Positions 22,556 through 34,399 of a DNA stretch of 64,000 nucleotides are shown here, in pieces; within the stretch, counting starts at the first letter, position 1; every line of letters starts with the position of its first letter. Under the pieces are notes generated by a model. It saw only the letters and a program-made list of their open reading frames with translations, did not search any database and was not told the origin of the DNA. Made by a program: the position numbers and the translations under genes. The stretch comes from Orobanche coerulescens (taxonomy: Eukaryota; Streptophyta; Magnoliopsida; Lamiales; Orobanchaceae): contig CM065806.1 of NCBI GenBank assembly GCA_033398695.1, forward strand, positions 44,107,001 through 44,171,000, given 5' to 3'.

Positions 22556-22657
22556 GAGCACCGGCGTACTGAGATGATGGCATAGCAGTGATACTGTCCC
22601 AAAAACGACACTTAACTAGACCCAAATAACCGACAGCCTAGGTATCCATAAACCTAT

Positions 22658-22669
22658 GCTCCGATACCA
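22658..22669 (-). other. primer-binding site, initiator tRNA-Met (GYP-3)
   Basis: TGGTATCGGAGC on the - strand, five bases from the 5' LTR. Confidence 0.88.
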
Positions 22670-22674
22670 TATTC

Positions 22675-24726
22675 TGTAACACCCCCAAAACATTCAGGGC
22701 GTATTATAGCGCCGTGGACCCCACACTGTGGAATCCACCAGGCTAACGTACCAAACAAGACATTTGACAACGACAAACCATCATAAATAAAATGACAAGC
22801 TAAATAAAAGACTATAACCGACTAATAAAATTATGACATCAAATCCATTTCCCCAAAACGGGAACACAACATTAACAAATTCAAACCAGAAGTACTCGAG
22901 TACTTAAACCAATTTTATAACACAAAGGTCTCAAAACAAGACATCAAAAGTAATACACCGAACTGAACACCAACAAATGACCACTGATCAGTATCACGCT
23001 TGCCCATCATCCTCATACGGCTCAAGTGCTCGTTTGTCCCCACGATCGATACCTGAAATAAAAAAGTATTTCCCGCATTTAAGGGGTTAGCGACAACTGC
23101 TAGTGCAAGTACAATCCATTTGAACTACTTTCTAATCAGATGAATATATGCGCCAAAAAGTCATTTTAGAAAACATTTTATATTCCGGAATATTTATGAT
23201 GTATAATCACAAAACACATTATCTCCAATAAATCACAATTCAAAGTTTACCGTTGGTACGAGACTCACGACCACCGTACCCCGCAGAGCCCCGTCGGACA
23301 TCCCTGGGTGGCTAACCATAGTTCGCGATACGCACACTCACGGCAATACGTATCCCTATAGGCCCCGTCGGACCGTCCATAGGTGAACATACACATAACC
23401 ATCCACAACAACCACGATACAGCCATAATTTAAATACTAGAACATGTAAACAAATGTAAAGTACTTGCCTTTGAGACATTCTTGAAGAAACGGAGTTGAA
23501 GCACGACTACGAACGGTCCGGGTGGAAAACGACAGTTCCTAAACGAAGGACCAATACAGTTCAGTCCCCACGGACAATAATACTCTAATGGAATACACCC
23601 ATAACCTCGATTACATGATACGGAAATGAACGATCAATCAATACGGGCGAGGGTTTACACAAAATCTCCCCGTATCGATAATTCGCGGATTAAAAACAAG
23701 AAAGTTGGATTAAGAATCACTCACTAATCACAATCGGTAAAGAATATCGTAATATAGATGAACAATTCGGAACTAAACCCTAGAATCCCGAAAATCCCCC
23801 AAATCCGTCAAAATTAGGGTTCCTGAGGAATTAACTTTAATTCGACTGATGAAGGGTGATTATGCTGATTATGATATGATGGCTCGATTCTACCGTGATG
23901 GAATTTGAAGAGAACTCCGAATAGAACCGGTGGAAATCGCCTTTGAGGTCGCACGTCGAAGAAACAAAGAGAAAAGAATAAAAAATGCTGTTCTGAAACT
24001 GTCCGCTGGCTTATATAATCAGTGGAGTTAGCGCACGCTAATCGTCATATGTAGCGCGCGCTAACGGGGTCGTGACAGGTCCAGTGTCTACTGCTACCAT
24101 TCGCTAGCGTACGCTAACAATAGGGAATTAGAGTACGCTAACTGCACTTCGGTAGCGCACGCAAGGTAACAGGGGTAGCGTGCGCTACCTACACAGCAGT
24201 TCAGCACTGCTGATGTCACATCAGCAGTAAGCTGCTGTCGAGGGTATAAAACACGAAACGCACGACGAAACCAGAATCCAGGAACATAAACGCGAAGCCT
24301 ACAAGACGACGGAGCTGAGCGCTGAAAGAAAATGCAATTCCGACCACCGGAGGGTCCGTAATGCGACAACGAAAAATAAGATTCCCTAAACTATTAGGAA
24401 TTACAAAAATGGCCCAAGTGCCCGAAAATCACGAAACGACGTTGGATTTACAAACCGAAAGTCTCCACATGACCAACTCAGCCATACGAACTTGTACAAA
24501 CCAAGAAACAACGAAAACGAATGAGTTTTACAAGAATCGAACATTCATACGGCAAAACATGCCATAAAACGAAATTACGTGAAAACATCATCAAAACTCA
24601 TCCAAATGGAAAAACTCCAACAACAAAATAGATTCAAAATGTCGAAACGGTTACAAGCGAGTCGATAAAAATAGACATACACCAAAAATGGAAACTGCTA
24701 AAAACGGAAAAAATACGGATATTACA
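22675..24726 (-). repeat. GYP-3 5' LTR (2,052 bp)
   Basis: Pairs with 15742-17762. It has an extra insertion of about 20 bases near 23830-23855 and a strongly diverged palindrome block (24026-24190). TATATAA at 24011-24017 on the - strand. Confidence 0.93.
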
Positions 24727-24731
24727 GTCCG

Positions 24732-26971
24732 GGCCGTCGGAGTGGCCACGGCCGAGTCACGGCGGGCGAGGGCTGGCTCGCCGAGTTCTGGCCGTAAGGT
24801 GCGATTCTGGCCGTAATGTGTGCGATTCACGGCCGTAAGTGTCCGGCGATTCTTTGGGTGATTTTTGGCGAATGCGATTCGGCCGTAAGGCTGCCGAAAT
24901 ACGGCCGTAAGGGCGAGTTACGGCCGTAAGGCCTTGCGATTCTGGCCGTAACCTGCCCGGCCATATATAGGCACGGCTCGGCGGAACTTCGCTTTTTTCA
25001 TTTTTCCTCGTTTCCGTGCGGCTGCGGACGGGAGTGACCGGTAGGAGGTGTTCTTGGCCGATTCTACTCATTCTAAGGCGTTTTGGAAGATTATTGTTGA
25101 TTATATCAACATATAATCCGTGTGTTTCGTCGAATCAAGGTATATTTCTTGATTTTCCTTCAAGTTGACTTTTCGGAGAAATTGTTCTTGATTTCGTTTC
25201 TAATCCGATTTTGATACATCGGTTGGTGTAGTATGATGTTATTAATCGTGTTCTATGGGTTGTATATCCATATTTCGAGTTTGTTCAACTCGATTAGTGA
25301 TTCGAGTGTTCTTGGGAGTTATCGAACATTGAGTGTTCGATTAAATGTCCCAATGAGTTTCCCTTCGATAGTTTGTTGGGATTTCCGTTGTTTTGGCCTT
25401 GATTCTCGTCGTAACCATGTGTTATTGTTCCTTCCAGAGGTTTATAGGTGTTCGAGGATTCCGATGTTGAATCGCGTTTGGTGATTGATGATTCGTGTGG
25501 TGTTATTCTCGTAGTACTCATGGTGCTATCGCGTTCTTGATATTGTTCGGGGGTTCGGGGCTATTCGACCGCGTCCCATCCGTCGTCTCGTTGCGATCGT
25601 GATTTCGAGGCAAGTACCTTGCCCATACTTTTCTTGTTTCGTGGATATAATAATTGGTGATCGTCTAAATGTGTTTGTTTGGTCATTTGAAAATTATTTT
25701 CAAAAGATTCGGTTTAGCCTTGTTAAAGGCTTGCTTTCAAAACGCGTGTGTTTTGTGAATGGTGTGGTTTGAGAATGACTATGTGAACTCTATGGATATG
25801 TTTGGTGTTGATGTTGCACTTGGTATTGCGTGTGGGCGTATATTATTTCATTTCCGTGCGTTCTGGTCGGACGTGGTGTTTTGCTAAGTGTTTGATGCCT
25901 CTTGGCGAATTGTTTGAATATCCTTGATGTGATATGTTATTTGTGTGAATGTGTGGATATGGTTGAAGGTCTACGGTGACACATGGCACGTGATCATGTG
26001 GTCAGGATGCAACAAGTGATTGATCCAACCGTGAGAGCCTGAGATAATCTACGGTGGCACATGGCATGCGATCATGTGGCCAGGATGCAACAAGCGATTG
26101 ATCCAACCGTGAGATGTGTGTGATTTGTTTTGCTAGCCAGCTCGGGAGGGTCCTTCGAGGCCTCGAGTGGGATTTGTGGCTTCGTCCCGGTCCTAGGCGA
26201 TGCGCGTGTGCGATTATGTTTTGTCGATTTTATGTCTGTCGAGGACACGTGATGTTGGGCTCTGGCCCTGTGAATTATTGTCGGTTTTCTATTTGTGAAA
26301 ACAAAATCTTTGGGATGTGACCCTGTTGATTTTTAGAAAGATAAGGATTTGAAAATCCTAAGTTGTTTTCTATCAAAACTCTCGATGGCATTTAAACGGT
26401 TTTATAAATTGTTTTCCCTTGATTTGCGACCTTTCGGTTTTAGAATATTTTACCAAACTCTAGCCTCGGGAAGTGCTTTTCGTTACGTTTGGATTTTTTG
26501 AGGATTCCTCGTTATTGTTATTCGTGGAATGTGAATTGTATGGCTCGTATTTGCACTTTGTTCTTGCACTAGCAAAATAGTGGAGTTTTGCTAACCCCCG
26601 AGTATTCGGGGGGTGGATGTCTGTTTTTGCATTCAGGTTTGGGAGCATAACACATGGTCGGGACGAAGGATGATGAAAGATGAACGATACTAATCACACG
26701 AGGACCCGTTTGATGTCTTATTGGTTTAGTTGTATTTTACTTCCGCTGCAGTATTCTTTCCCCGTGGTACGGGAGTGTGTTGTATTCGACCCCTGCGTGG
26801 GCATGTATTGTAATTGAGTTGTATGTATTTATTGAAAGACCAAATCGGTCTACTGAGTCATTTTAGCCTTAAAGGCGTTGTTGAGTTGTTCGGTTTTGTT
26901 ACCAGTCTGGTAGAACCTTGAGGAAAGGTTCTACAGCGTGTAATATCCCTGAGCGGATTGGGGGTGTTACA
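24732..26971 (+). repeat. GYP-2 5' LTR, inner part
   Basis: Continues 15741 after GYP-3. Holds a palindrome block (24775-24955), a TATATA box (24964-24969) and two direct repeats of about 78 bp (starting 25971 and 26049, core CATGTGGYCAGGATGCA). Ends GGGGGTGTTACA. The two parts total about 2,719 bp against 2,712 for the 3' LTR. Confidence 0.92.
24775..24955 (+). promoter_or_regulatory. U3 palindrome cluster, TTACGGCCGTAA type (GYP-2 5' LTR)
   Basis: Seven or so CGGCCGTAA sites, including the perfect TTACGGCCGTAA at 24918-24929. Several have a decayed left half (TTCTGGCCGTAA). It ends just before CCATATATAGG, the TATA box at 24964. Confidence 0.72.
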
Positions 26972-29782
26972 TAAATGGTATCGGAGCTTAGTTTGTTGAA
27001 ACCTAGGCTGTCGGGTCAGTGGTGTCTGTTGAGTTTTGTCTCGTCGGATTTTGTTTGACTGAGTAGTGTCGCAACGCGTCGTTTGAGTTTGTTGGTCGTG
27101 ATAAGTATCGTGGGCGATCATCATCTTCGTGCGACCTGTGGATGTAAGTCTCCCTTCTTTGTGTTGTGCCTCGTGTGACACGAGCTATTTTTATGATTAT
27201 TTGTTAAGTGATGGAATCCTCTTATGGATTTTGATTTCTTGATATGTGGTTATTTGACCCTCATATTTCGTTCATATGAGGAGTAGTGTTGCTGGATTGT
27301 GCATGTTTGACTTCATTTCTTTTATCCGCTGCGTGAGTTCTTTTGTAATGACTTTCGGTATTTTACCGACGGAGTTTTCTTTCGAAAACCGATTCCCTTA
27401 ACCGAGTTTTTGGCATTATGGCCTTGATCGTTTTGGCCAAATTCTTATGACGGTATTTAGCATTTTGTAAATGACTTCAGTGAGTTTTTGAAATATTACC
27501 GTCATCGGCCTTTTTGCATTTTTGTAAATGGTTTTTAGCCTGGTGGGTTCCGGCGCGGGACCCACAGCGCTATAATGTTCCGTGTGATTACCTGAAATTT
27601 TTGGGCATTCTAGCCTTTTTGGCATCGTCCTTTTTGGCATTGAATTATTTTCGAAAACTTGAGTATCTTAGAAATAAATTTCGAGACGTACGTTTAAAAT
27701 GAATTGTTTTCTCGCGGTGCTTCCAAGGTGCCACAATATGTTTCAAAATTCTTCTACCTCGAGGACCATAATGTTTTGAGATATTTTCAATATTTTATAA
27801 ATACTTTTACTTAGACCCGAGGGTCGAATATTCTGAAAGCTTTTCACTAAAAGAAAGTGTCCTCATTTTTATCAAATGCAAAATGGTTTTCCAAAGTCTC
27901 GATAACGATGTTTCACGTTTTTACTTTTTTTGGAATGGTGATACTCAAGATCGACCAGTGTTTTTCTAAATTATTTTCCAAAGGAGGTTTTCGTTTTTAA
28001 AACCTATCTATTCCCGTTTGAGGGCTGGGTATGTATGTATGATGTTGGCTTTGTCGCTATGATGTTAACTCCCGAATATGATCGAGTTGGTGGCATGAAC
28101 GTTGAGGCGTTGCCACGTGTTTGTTGTACTAGCCCTCTGTGAGAGGTGTGAACTGGTATTTAATGGTTGTCATCTCGTGGTGGATTGCGTGTGCCACACG
28201 AGTGTGAGATGTTGAAGCTTGGGTTTGTACGTTGGTGTACATATGTGATTGTTTCATGATGTTTGTATTACGTGCTGGTTATCGTTCGGGCCATTGAGGT
28301 CGCCAAATGATACCGTCGTTGTTGTAGTGTTTGTGTGTGTATTACTTTATGATGGTAATCGTTGTATATGATATGTGTTATGATTCCTTGTTGTGCTGAG
28401 TTGGCATCTCCGGTATGTTGTTTTGCGGTGTTATGTTCCATTGTATCTAGCATTTGTATTTTCGGTATGCCGAGCCGAGGCATTTCAACCGTGATGTGCC
28501 GGGGGAATGTACGTGCAATTTGTCCTTCTCGTCAGTAACACATTTCGAGTGTGGACTCGAGGGACACCGAATTCAGTTTTTCGAATTGGCTACCGAGACT
28601 TTCAGAGTTCGCGCTTCAGCACAGATATCAGAATCGGCTTTGAGAGGCCTTTGAAGGATGTTTCTGTCGATTGCCTGTTGCGTCGTCTCCTTGATTTTGT
28701 TGTTGTGAGTTTCGGGGACGACACTTCTTTTAGAAGAGGTCGAATATAATACCCGTATTATTTTTGGCTTCTATATTTTCTCTTTCTCCAGTCTATCGAT
28801 TCGCTCATGTTCGTTGATACTTTCTAAACTTGTTATGTATTTCGGTTTCATCGTTCGAACGAGCTGTGATCTTGTTTTGGGTCGATCTGGTTATCGCTGT
28901 AACTTTTCCGAGTTCGTTCGATTCTTGTGAACCTTGTTCGGAAGTAACATCTTTTGATTCTACTAATTCTTTTATTCGAAGTGGATCGGATTTGGAACTT
29001 CTGTATTTTCGACTCTGTCGACTCGTTTATGTTCGTTGACATTTTCTGAGCTTGTCTTGCCCCTTGCTTTTGTTGATCGAACGAGCGTGGTATTGTTTCG
29101 GAATAACTCGTTTGTCGTTGTGACTTTTCAATTTCTACTCCCTTTCATGTGGATCTTATGTGAATGCATATGTTGTTGTTTTCACCGGATCATATATTGT
29201 CTCGAGTCGAAATGTGAACCTTGGAGTTGTTGTTTGAATTTTATTATTCTTCGTGATTCGAACATGATCGTTCGATTTTTGTTGTCTTGATCTTTGTGGT
29301 TCGATCGATTGATTGTTGGGTTTTTGTTGATCTCGTTTCGTGATTGTTGAGCGTTCAGACTCCTTCCTAATTCCCTTAAGTTCGGGAAATTAGTCTCGTT
29401 TTCGATCTTCCAACCCTTGGGTGGTGAATTCCGTATTTGTTCAGCGTTTGACTCGCGTTTGGATTGATGAACCGTTGGGTTGGTCAATCGTATTGATTTT
29501 TGTTAGTTGTGTTTTGTGATTGTTCGGATAATCGACCTGATTATACTATCTATTTGATGACGTTTGTCACTTATTGATTTTATTATGTCTCTACGGTGGC
29601 GTTGTGTTGGTCGTCGTGGAGCGTGTTTTCACGCCGTATGTCTCTTTGCGTTTCTTGCAGCGTTTCGCCGTTGGGCGCGAGTTTTCAGTTTTGTGTATAT
29701 CCTCTAGTTTTCCTGGCGGGTATATTGCTTCCCCCTACCTGTTTTAAGTTTCGGGACGAAACTTCTTTTAAGGAGGGTAGAA
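26972..29782 (+). other. GYP-2 internal region, non-coding, composite
   Basis: The primer site TGGTATCGGAGC (26976-26987) is followed by a leader resembling that of the array, with a GATCATCATCTTC mini-exon and GTAAGT near 27145. The rest has no pol. A U5-like phrase (GACCCACAGCGCTATAATG near 27560) and a second polypurine tract plus LTR-start-like TATAATACCCG (28731-28755) show that degenerate LTR pieces of related elements are fused here. It ends with the conserved hairpin (29747-29763) and the true polypurine tract (29770-29782). Confidence 0.7.
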
Positions 29783-32494
29783 TGTAATACCCGTAAATTT
29801 CGATTTCCGGTAATTTTCTTTTTTTGGCGAAAGTCCGTTTTGTCGACTCTCTTGGGACCGTTTCGTCATTCTGAGAATATTTAATTCTGCACTTTTCGAC
29901 ATCCCAGTTCGTTTCGGTGTCGTTTTGTTGAGTTCCGTGCTTTTTAGCGACTTTTCCGCACTTGAGTTCGATTCTTGCGAATCTCGTCCGAAACTGTTGC
30001 TTCGAGTTTCTAGTAAGTTCATTTAATGTTATTATTCATGTTTCGAGCTTTGGTTCGGTGTTTCGATCATGTATCGTGTATTTCGGACATTTTGGGCCAT
30101 TTTTGTAATTTCCCAAAGTTTGGGGTAATTACTTCTGTTGTCGAATTCCGACACTTTGGGTGGTCGGAATCGTATGTTCTCTTAGCGCTTGGATTCGTCT
30201 TTGCGAGTACTTCGTAACCGTATCTTCAATTTTTACTCAGGTTCGGGTTTCGGTGTGTGCGAGTTACGGACGTAAGCGTGATCGGGTACGGCCGTATGGG
30301 CGCTGGGCATCTTCCGGACGAAGGCCGGTTACGGCCTTAATGTGTGCCAGTTACGGCCGTAAGTGTCCGACAGTTGCTGGACTGATTTTTTTGACGAATG
30401 CCGGTTATGGCCGTAAGGCCTGCCGAGTACGGCCGTAAGGGCCGAGTTACGGCCATAAGACATCATCGATTCTGGCCGTAACCACTCGGCCATATATAGG
30501 CTGTCTCGGCGGACCGTTTTTTCATTTTTCCTCGTTTACGTAATGCGGGCGACGGAGTGACCGGTATGAGGTGTTCTTGGCCGATTCTACTCATTCCAAG
30601 GCATTTTGGAAGATTCTTGTTGATTATATCAACATCTAATCCGTGTGTTTCGTCGAATCAAGGTTTATTTCTTGATTTTCCTTCAAGTTGACTTTTCAGA
30701 GAAATTGTTCTTGATTTCGTTTCTAATCCTATTTTGATACATCGGTTGGTGTAGTATGATGTTATTAATCGTGTTCTATGGGTTGTATATCCATATTTCG
30801 AGTTTGTTCAACTCGATTAGTGATTCGACTGTTCTTGGGAGTTATCGAACATTGAGTGTTCGATTAAATGTCCCAATGAGTTTCCCTTCGATAGTTTGTT
30901 GGGATTTCCGTTGTTTTGGCCTTGATTCTCGTCGTAACCATGTGTTATTGTTCCTTCCGGAGGTTTATAGGTGTTCGAGGATTCCGATGTTGAATCCTGT
31001 TTGGTGATTGATGATTCGTGTGGTGTTATTCTCGTAGTACTCGTGGTGCTATCGCGTTCTTGATATTGTTCGGGGGTTCGGGGCTATTCGACCGCGTCCC
31101 ATCCTTCGTCTCGTTGTGATCGTGATTTCGAGGCAAGTACCTTGCCCATACTTTTCTTGTTTCGTGGATATAATAATTGGTGATCGTCTAAATGTGTTTG
31201 TTTGGTCATTTGAAAATTATTTTCAAAAGATTCGGTTTAGCCTTGTTAAAGGCTTGCTTTCAAAATGCGTGTGTTTAGTGAATGGTGTGGTTTGAGAATG
31301 ACTATGTGAACTCTATAGATATGTTTGGTGTTGATGTTGCACTTGGTATTGCGTGTGGGCGTATATTATTTCATTTCCGTGCGTTGTGGTCGGACGTGGT
31401 GTTTTGCTAAGTGTTTGATGCCTCTTGGCGAATTGTTTGAATATCTTTGATGTAATATGTTATTTGTGTGAATGTGTGGATATGGTTGAAGGTCTACGGT
31501 GACACATGGCACGTGATCATGTGGTCAGGATGCAGAAAGTGATTGATCCAACCGTGAGAGCCTGAGATAATCTATGGTGGCACATGGCATGCGATCATGT
31601 GGCCAGGATGCAACAAGCGATTGATCCAACCGTGAGATGTGTGTCATTTGTTTTGCTAGCCAGCTCGGGAGGGTCCTTCGAGGCCTCGAGTGGGATTTGT
31701 GGCTTCGTCCCGTTCCTAGGCGATGCGCGTGTGCGATTATGTTTTGTTGATTTTATGTCCGTCGAGGACACGTGATGTTGGGCTCTGGCCCTGTGAATTA
31801 TTGTCGGTTTTCTATTTGTGAAAACAAAACATTTGGGTTGTGACCCTGTTGATTTTTGGAAAGATAAGGATTTGAAAATCCTAAGTTGTTTTCTATCAAA
31901 ACTCTCGATGGCATTTAAATGGTTTTATAAATTGTTTTCCCTTGATTTGTGACCTTTCGGTTTTAGAATATTTTACCAAACTCTTGACTAGGGAAGTGCT
32001 TTTCGTTACGTTTGGATTTTTTGAGGATTCATGGTTATTGTTATTCGTGGAATGTGAATTGTATGGATTGTATTTGCACTTTGTTCTTGCACTAGCAAAA
32101 CAGTGGAGTTTTGCTAACCCCCGAGTATTCGGTCGGTGGATGTCTGGTTTTGCATTCAGGTTTGGGAGCATAACACATGGTCGGCACGAAGGATGATGAA
32201 AGATGAACGATACTAATCACACGAGGACCCGTTTGATGTCTTATTGGTTTAGTTGTATTTTACTTCCGCTGCAGTATTCTTTCCCCGTGGTACGGGAGTG
32301 TGTTGTATTCGACTCCTGCGTGGGCATGTATTGTAATTGAGTTGTATGTATTTATTGAAAGACCAAATCGGTCTACTGAGTCATTTTAGCCTTAAAGGCA
32401 TTGTTGAGTTGTTCGGTTTTGTTACCAGCCTGGTAGAACCTTGAGGAAAGGTTCTACGGCGTGTAATATCCCTGAGCGGATTGGGGGTGTTACA
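29783..32494 (+). repeat. GYP-2 3' LTR (2,712 bp)
   Basis: Starts TGTAATACCCG and ends GGGGGTGTTACA, followed by the target duplication TCAAT (32495-32499). TATATA at 30493-30498. The palindrome block (30255-30485) differs greatly from its 5' LTR counterpart while the flanks align closely. Confidence 0.93.
30255..30485 (+). promoter_or_regulatory. U3 palindrome cluster (GYP-2 3' LTR)
   Basis: Includes AGTTACGGCCGTAAG, GTTACGGACGTAAG and GGTTACGGCCTTAA variants, directly upstream of the TATA box at 30493. Confidence 0.7.
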
Positions 32495-32499
32495 TCAAT

Positions 32500-33674
32500 C
32501 CACTATATTTCTATGTTGATTGGCTTCAATAAATAGCATTAGGATTTATGAAAATAACTCAAAGAATCATCTAAGGTCTAGAGGTATATTTCTATCCCCT
32601 AGAACAACTTAGAGTGAAGATCATTTGATCAAATCAAACATATTTTCTTTCGAAACATATGAAGACCATAAATATCATCATTTATTGGCCAAATAAATAA
32701 AGATTGTTAAAACAATGAAAATCACACACAATAATAAGTAATTCATAATAGATATTTATACAAACTTAAATAACATGACTAACCTTGATTATAATCGCAA
32801 CTAAGGTAACTTAGCCCATGAAGGGTTTGATATACATAATACAAGCTTGAGTGGTCATTATTAGTTGAACAAGAGAAAGAATTGATCCTAACTCCCTTAG
32901 TAGATAAAGGAGAAAGAAGCAATAAACTCTCTGAACAACATATGCTATACCACTATTACACAAATCACTCAAGAACACAAGTGTGTTCTTCACACAAAAA
33001 GAAAATATTACAAAAAGTGGAAAATTATAAGATGAATGATGAATGATGAAGGATCTAAGGGGTCTATTTATATACTTAAAGTCATCTAATACCTCCAAAA
33101 CTCTAGCATTATTACAATATATCGGATCAATGCCAGCCATCCCCTCAATAATACACAAAAAGTATAAAAAATTAGACAAATGATCACAATCTGTCAAGAG
33201 TTACGGCCGTAACATTCAGTAGTTACGGCCGTAACTTGGACGGATTACGACCGGAACATTCAATAGTTACGGCCATAACATGGCTTCGTCAATTTGCTCA
33301 CTGGTTGCTTTGTGAGTTACGTTTTTAGCCCAGAATTTCTCAGACTTTGCGTTTTTGCCCCAAATCTTCTTCGGATGATAATTTTTGATATATAACTCTG
33401 ATTTTGAATCCAGAAAGACTGCCGAATTCGTATCGGAAAGCCCTACAACATGAGTATATTAAAATTCAATAAAGAGAATATTTTATAAACATGTTATTTC
33501 TTGAGTAAATCAGTTATTCAATCCGATTAAGACTAGATTTACATCATTATCCGATAAAAATAAAATTATTAAAAACTAATTAATTAAAAGCCAAAAACGT
33601 GTAGACTAGCTCAATTATGGGTGAAACTTATCGATACAAACCATGGATAAGTGTATAAAACTGACCCTTTATCA
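32500..33674 (-). repeat. ATH-LOG 5' LTR, outer part
   Basis: Continues 15262 after removal of GYP-2 and matches 10349-11520. Ends CCTTTATCA, then the target duplication GTTGA (33675-33679). TATAAATA at 33065-33072. The palindrome cluster (about 33200-33280) is partly decayed. Confidence 0.92.
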
Positions 33675-33679
33675 GTTGA

Positions 33680-34213
33680 CTCAGCAATTAAGCAATTGAG
33701 TCTAACTACTCTAATGATAAACTAAATGCCACAGGCACATCTTCTACTGAACCCTCAAATCAAAGGTCCACGTATACTATCACAACCTTTCGATTTGTCT
33801 TCGACTCTCTGAGAGTGAATACCGTGTGACTGAATCGAGTATGAGTCATGTTCGAGTATACTGGTCCCACCAATATACTTATAACTATGTTATGAAGACA
33901 TGCACATGTCCTAGCATGAGTTATACAAGTCTTATTAAAACTTAATACCCATTTAAGTTTATTGACTTGCGAACGATTTACGTAAATAAACTTTAAACAC
34001 TCCCAATGCATTTTCTCTTATCCCAGAACGAGAATGGAATGTTCTATTTATTTACATGGACTTCACTTCAATGTTTACCAAGTCAAGAATGCAATTGAAA
34101 TACAATAAACAGTGCATAAATCAAATTGCCTTTTATTAATTATTACATAATTACAAGTACAATGCCCCTACTATCTCATCCTCTGAGTGGCATCCGAGGG
34201 CATATTCCTAACA
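33680..34213 (-). repeat. COP-B 5' LTR, outer part
   Basis: Resumes the COP-B LTR and ends TCCTAACA, the inverted match of TGTTGGGA at 8597. Confidence 0.85.
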
Positions 34214-34399
34214 ATTGCTATACCCTGTGCTTGATGCAAACTATTACTTGTTTTCTGTGTGGGAGGCAGGGACACCTCCAGAAATACTACAGGAGACCTA
34301 ATGCCAGTAGATCTCAGGAGAGCTCACGGGCCTCAAGAAATTCAATTACTCCAGTCATACTTCGTCTAAGATATCCTATCAGCTTCAGGAGCCAAAGGT
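34214..34399 (+). pseudogene. GYP-0 gag zinc-knuckle fragment
   Basis: Right after the COP-B LTR end, the + frame reads TCFLCGRQGHLQKYYRRPN, a gypsy gag zinc knuckle (C-x2-C-x4-H-x4-C) with the last Cys replaced by Tyr. It ends at TAA 34399-34401 after a Ser/Arg-rich stretch. The upstream gag would be on the far side of COP-B, off-window. No protease or RT follows, so the ancestral element is deleted or rearranged. Confidence 0.6.

Larger units (their letters stand above)
15742..24726 (-). mobile_element. GYP-3: nearly full-length Ty3/gypsy chromovirus (Tekay/Del-like), defective
   Basis: 8,985 bp on the - strand with target duplication GTCCG. Order: 5' LTR (22675-24726), tRNA-Met primer site (22658-22669), gag and pol (17842-22379), polypurine tract (17763-17774), 3' LTR (15742-17762). 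The two LTRs differ by a few percent plus small indels, so it is one of the younger insertions. All domains are present, but stops in gag-pol, a 37-base-scale deletion in pol and small frameshifts prevent full translation. Confidence 0.95.
15263..32494 (+). mobile_element. GYP-2: non-coding Ty3/gypsy-like element (LARD type)
   Basis: Without GYP-3 it is about 8.2 kb: 5' LTR (15263-15741 plus 24732-26971), tRNA-Met primer site (26976-26987), 2.8-kb internal region without pol, polypurine tract (29770-29782), 3' LTR (29783-32494). Target duplication TCAAT. The LTR pair differs by roughly 4% over the first 480 bases by eye. LTR ends (TGTAATACCC...GGGGGTGTTACA), hairpin and primer site tie it to the Tekay-like chromoviruses that would supply its enzymes. 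Confidence 0.9.
9923..33674 (-). mobile_element. ATH-LOG: non-autonomous LTR element with captured LOG-like gene
   Basis: With the nested GYP-2 removed the element is about 6.5 kb. On the - strand: 5' LTR (32500-33674 plus 14839-15262), tRNA-Asp primer site (14816-14832), a Cys-rich frame (13937-14599), a LOG-like gene (13087-13743), AT-rich and repeated non-coding DNA, polypurine tract (11521-11534), 3' LTR (9923-11520). The target duplication is GTTGA (9918-9922 and 33675-33679). It has no gag, protease, RT or integrase. The tRNA-Asp primer is typical of the Athila/Tat branch of Ty3/gypsy, so an Athila/Tat-like partner is the likely source of enzymes (inference). Confidence 0.9.
6771..34213 (-). 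mobile_element. COP-B: Ty1/copia element carrying nested insertions
   Basis: Own sequence visible in the window: gag start (6771-6986), a long leader (6987-8583), primer site (8584-8595), and a 5' LTR split by ATH-LOG into 8597-9922 and 33680-34213. Its downstream part and 3' LTR are left of the window. It lies in GYP-0-like sequence that begins at 34214. It hosts both GYP-1 (in gag) and ATH-LOG (in the LTR). Confidence 0.85.

Noticed and set aside
22235..22561. A 108-codon - strand frame over the GYP-3 leader and gag start
   Set aside because: It is out of frame with gag and lacks gag motifs; treated as a shadow.
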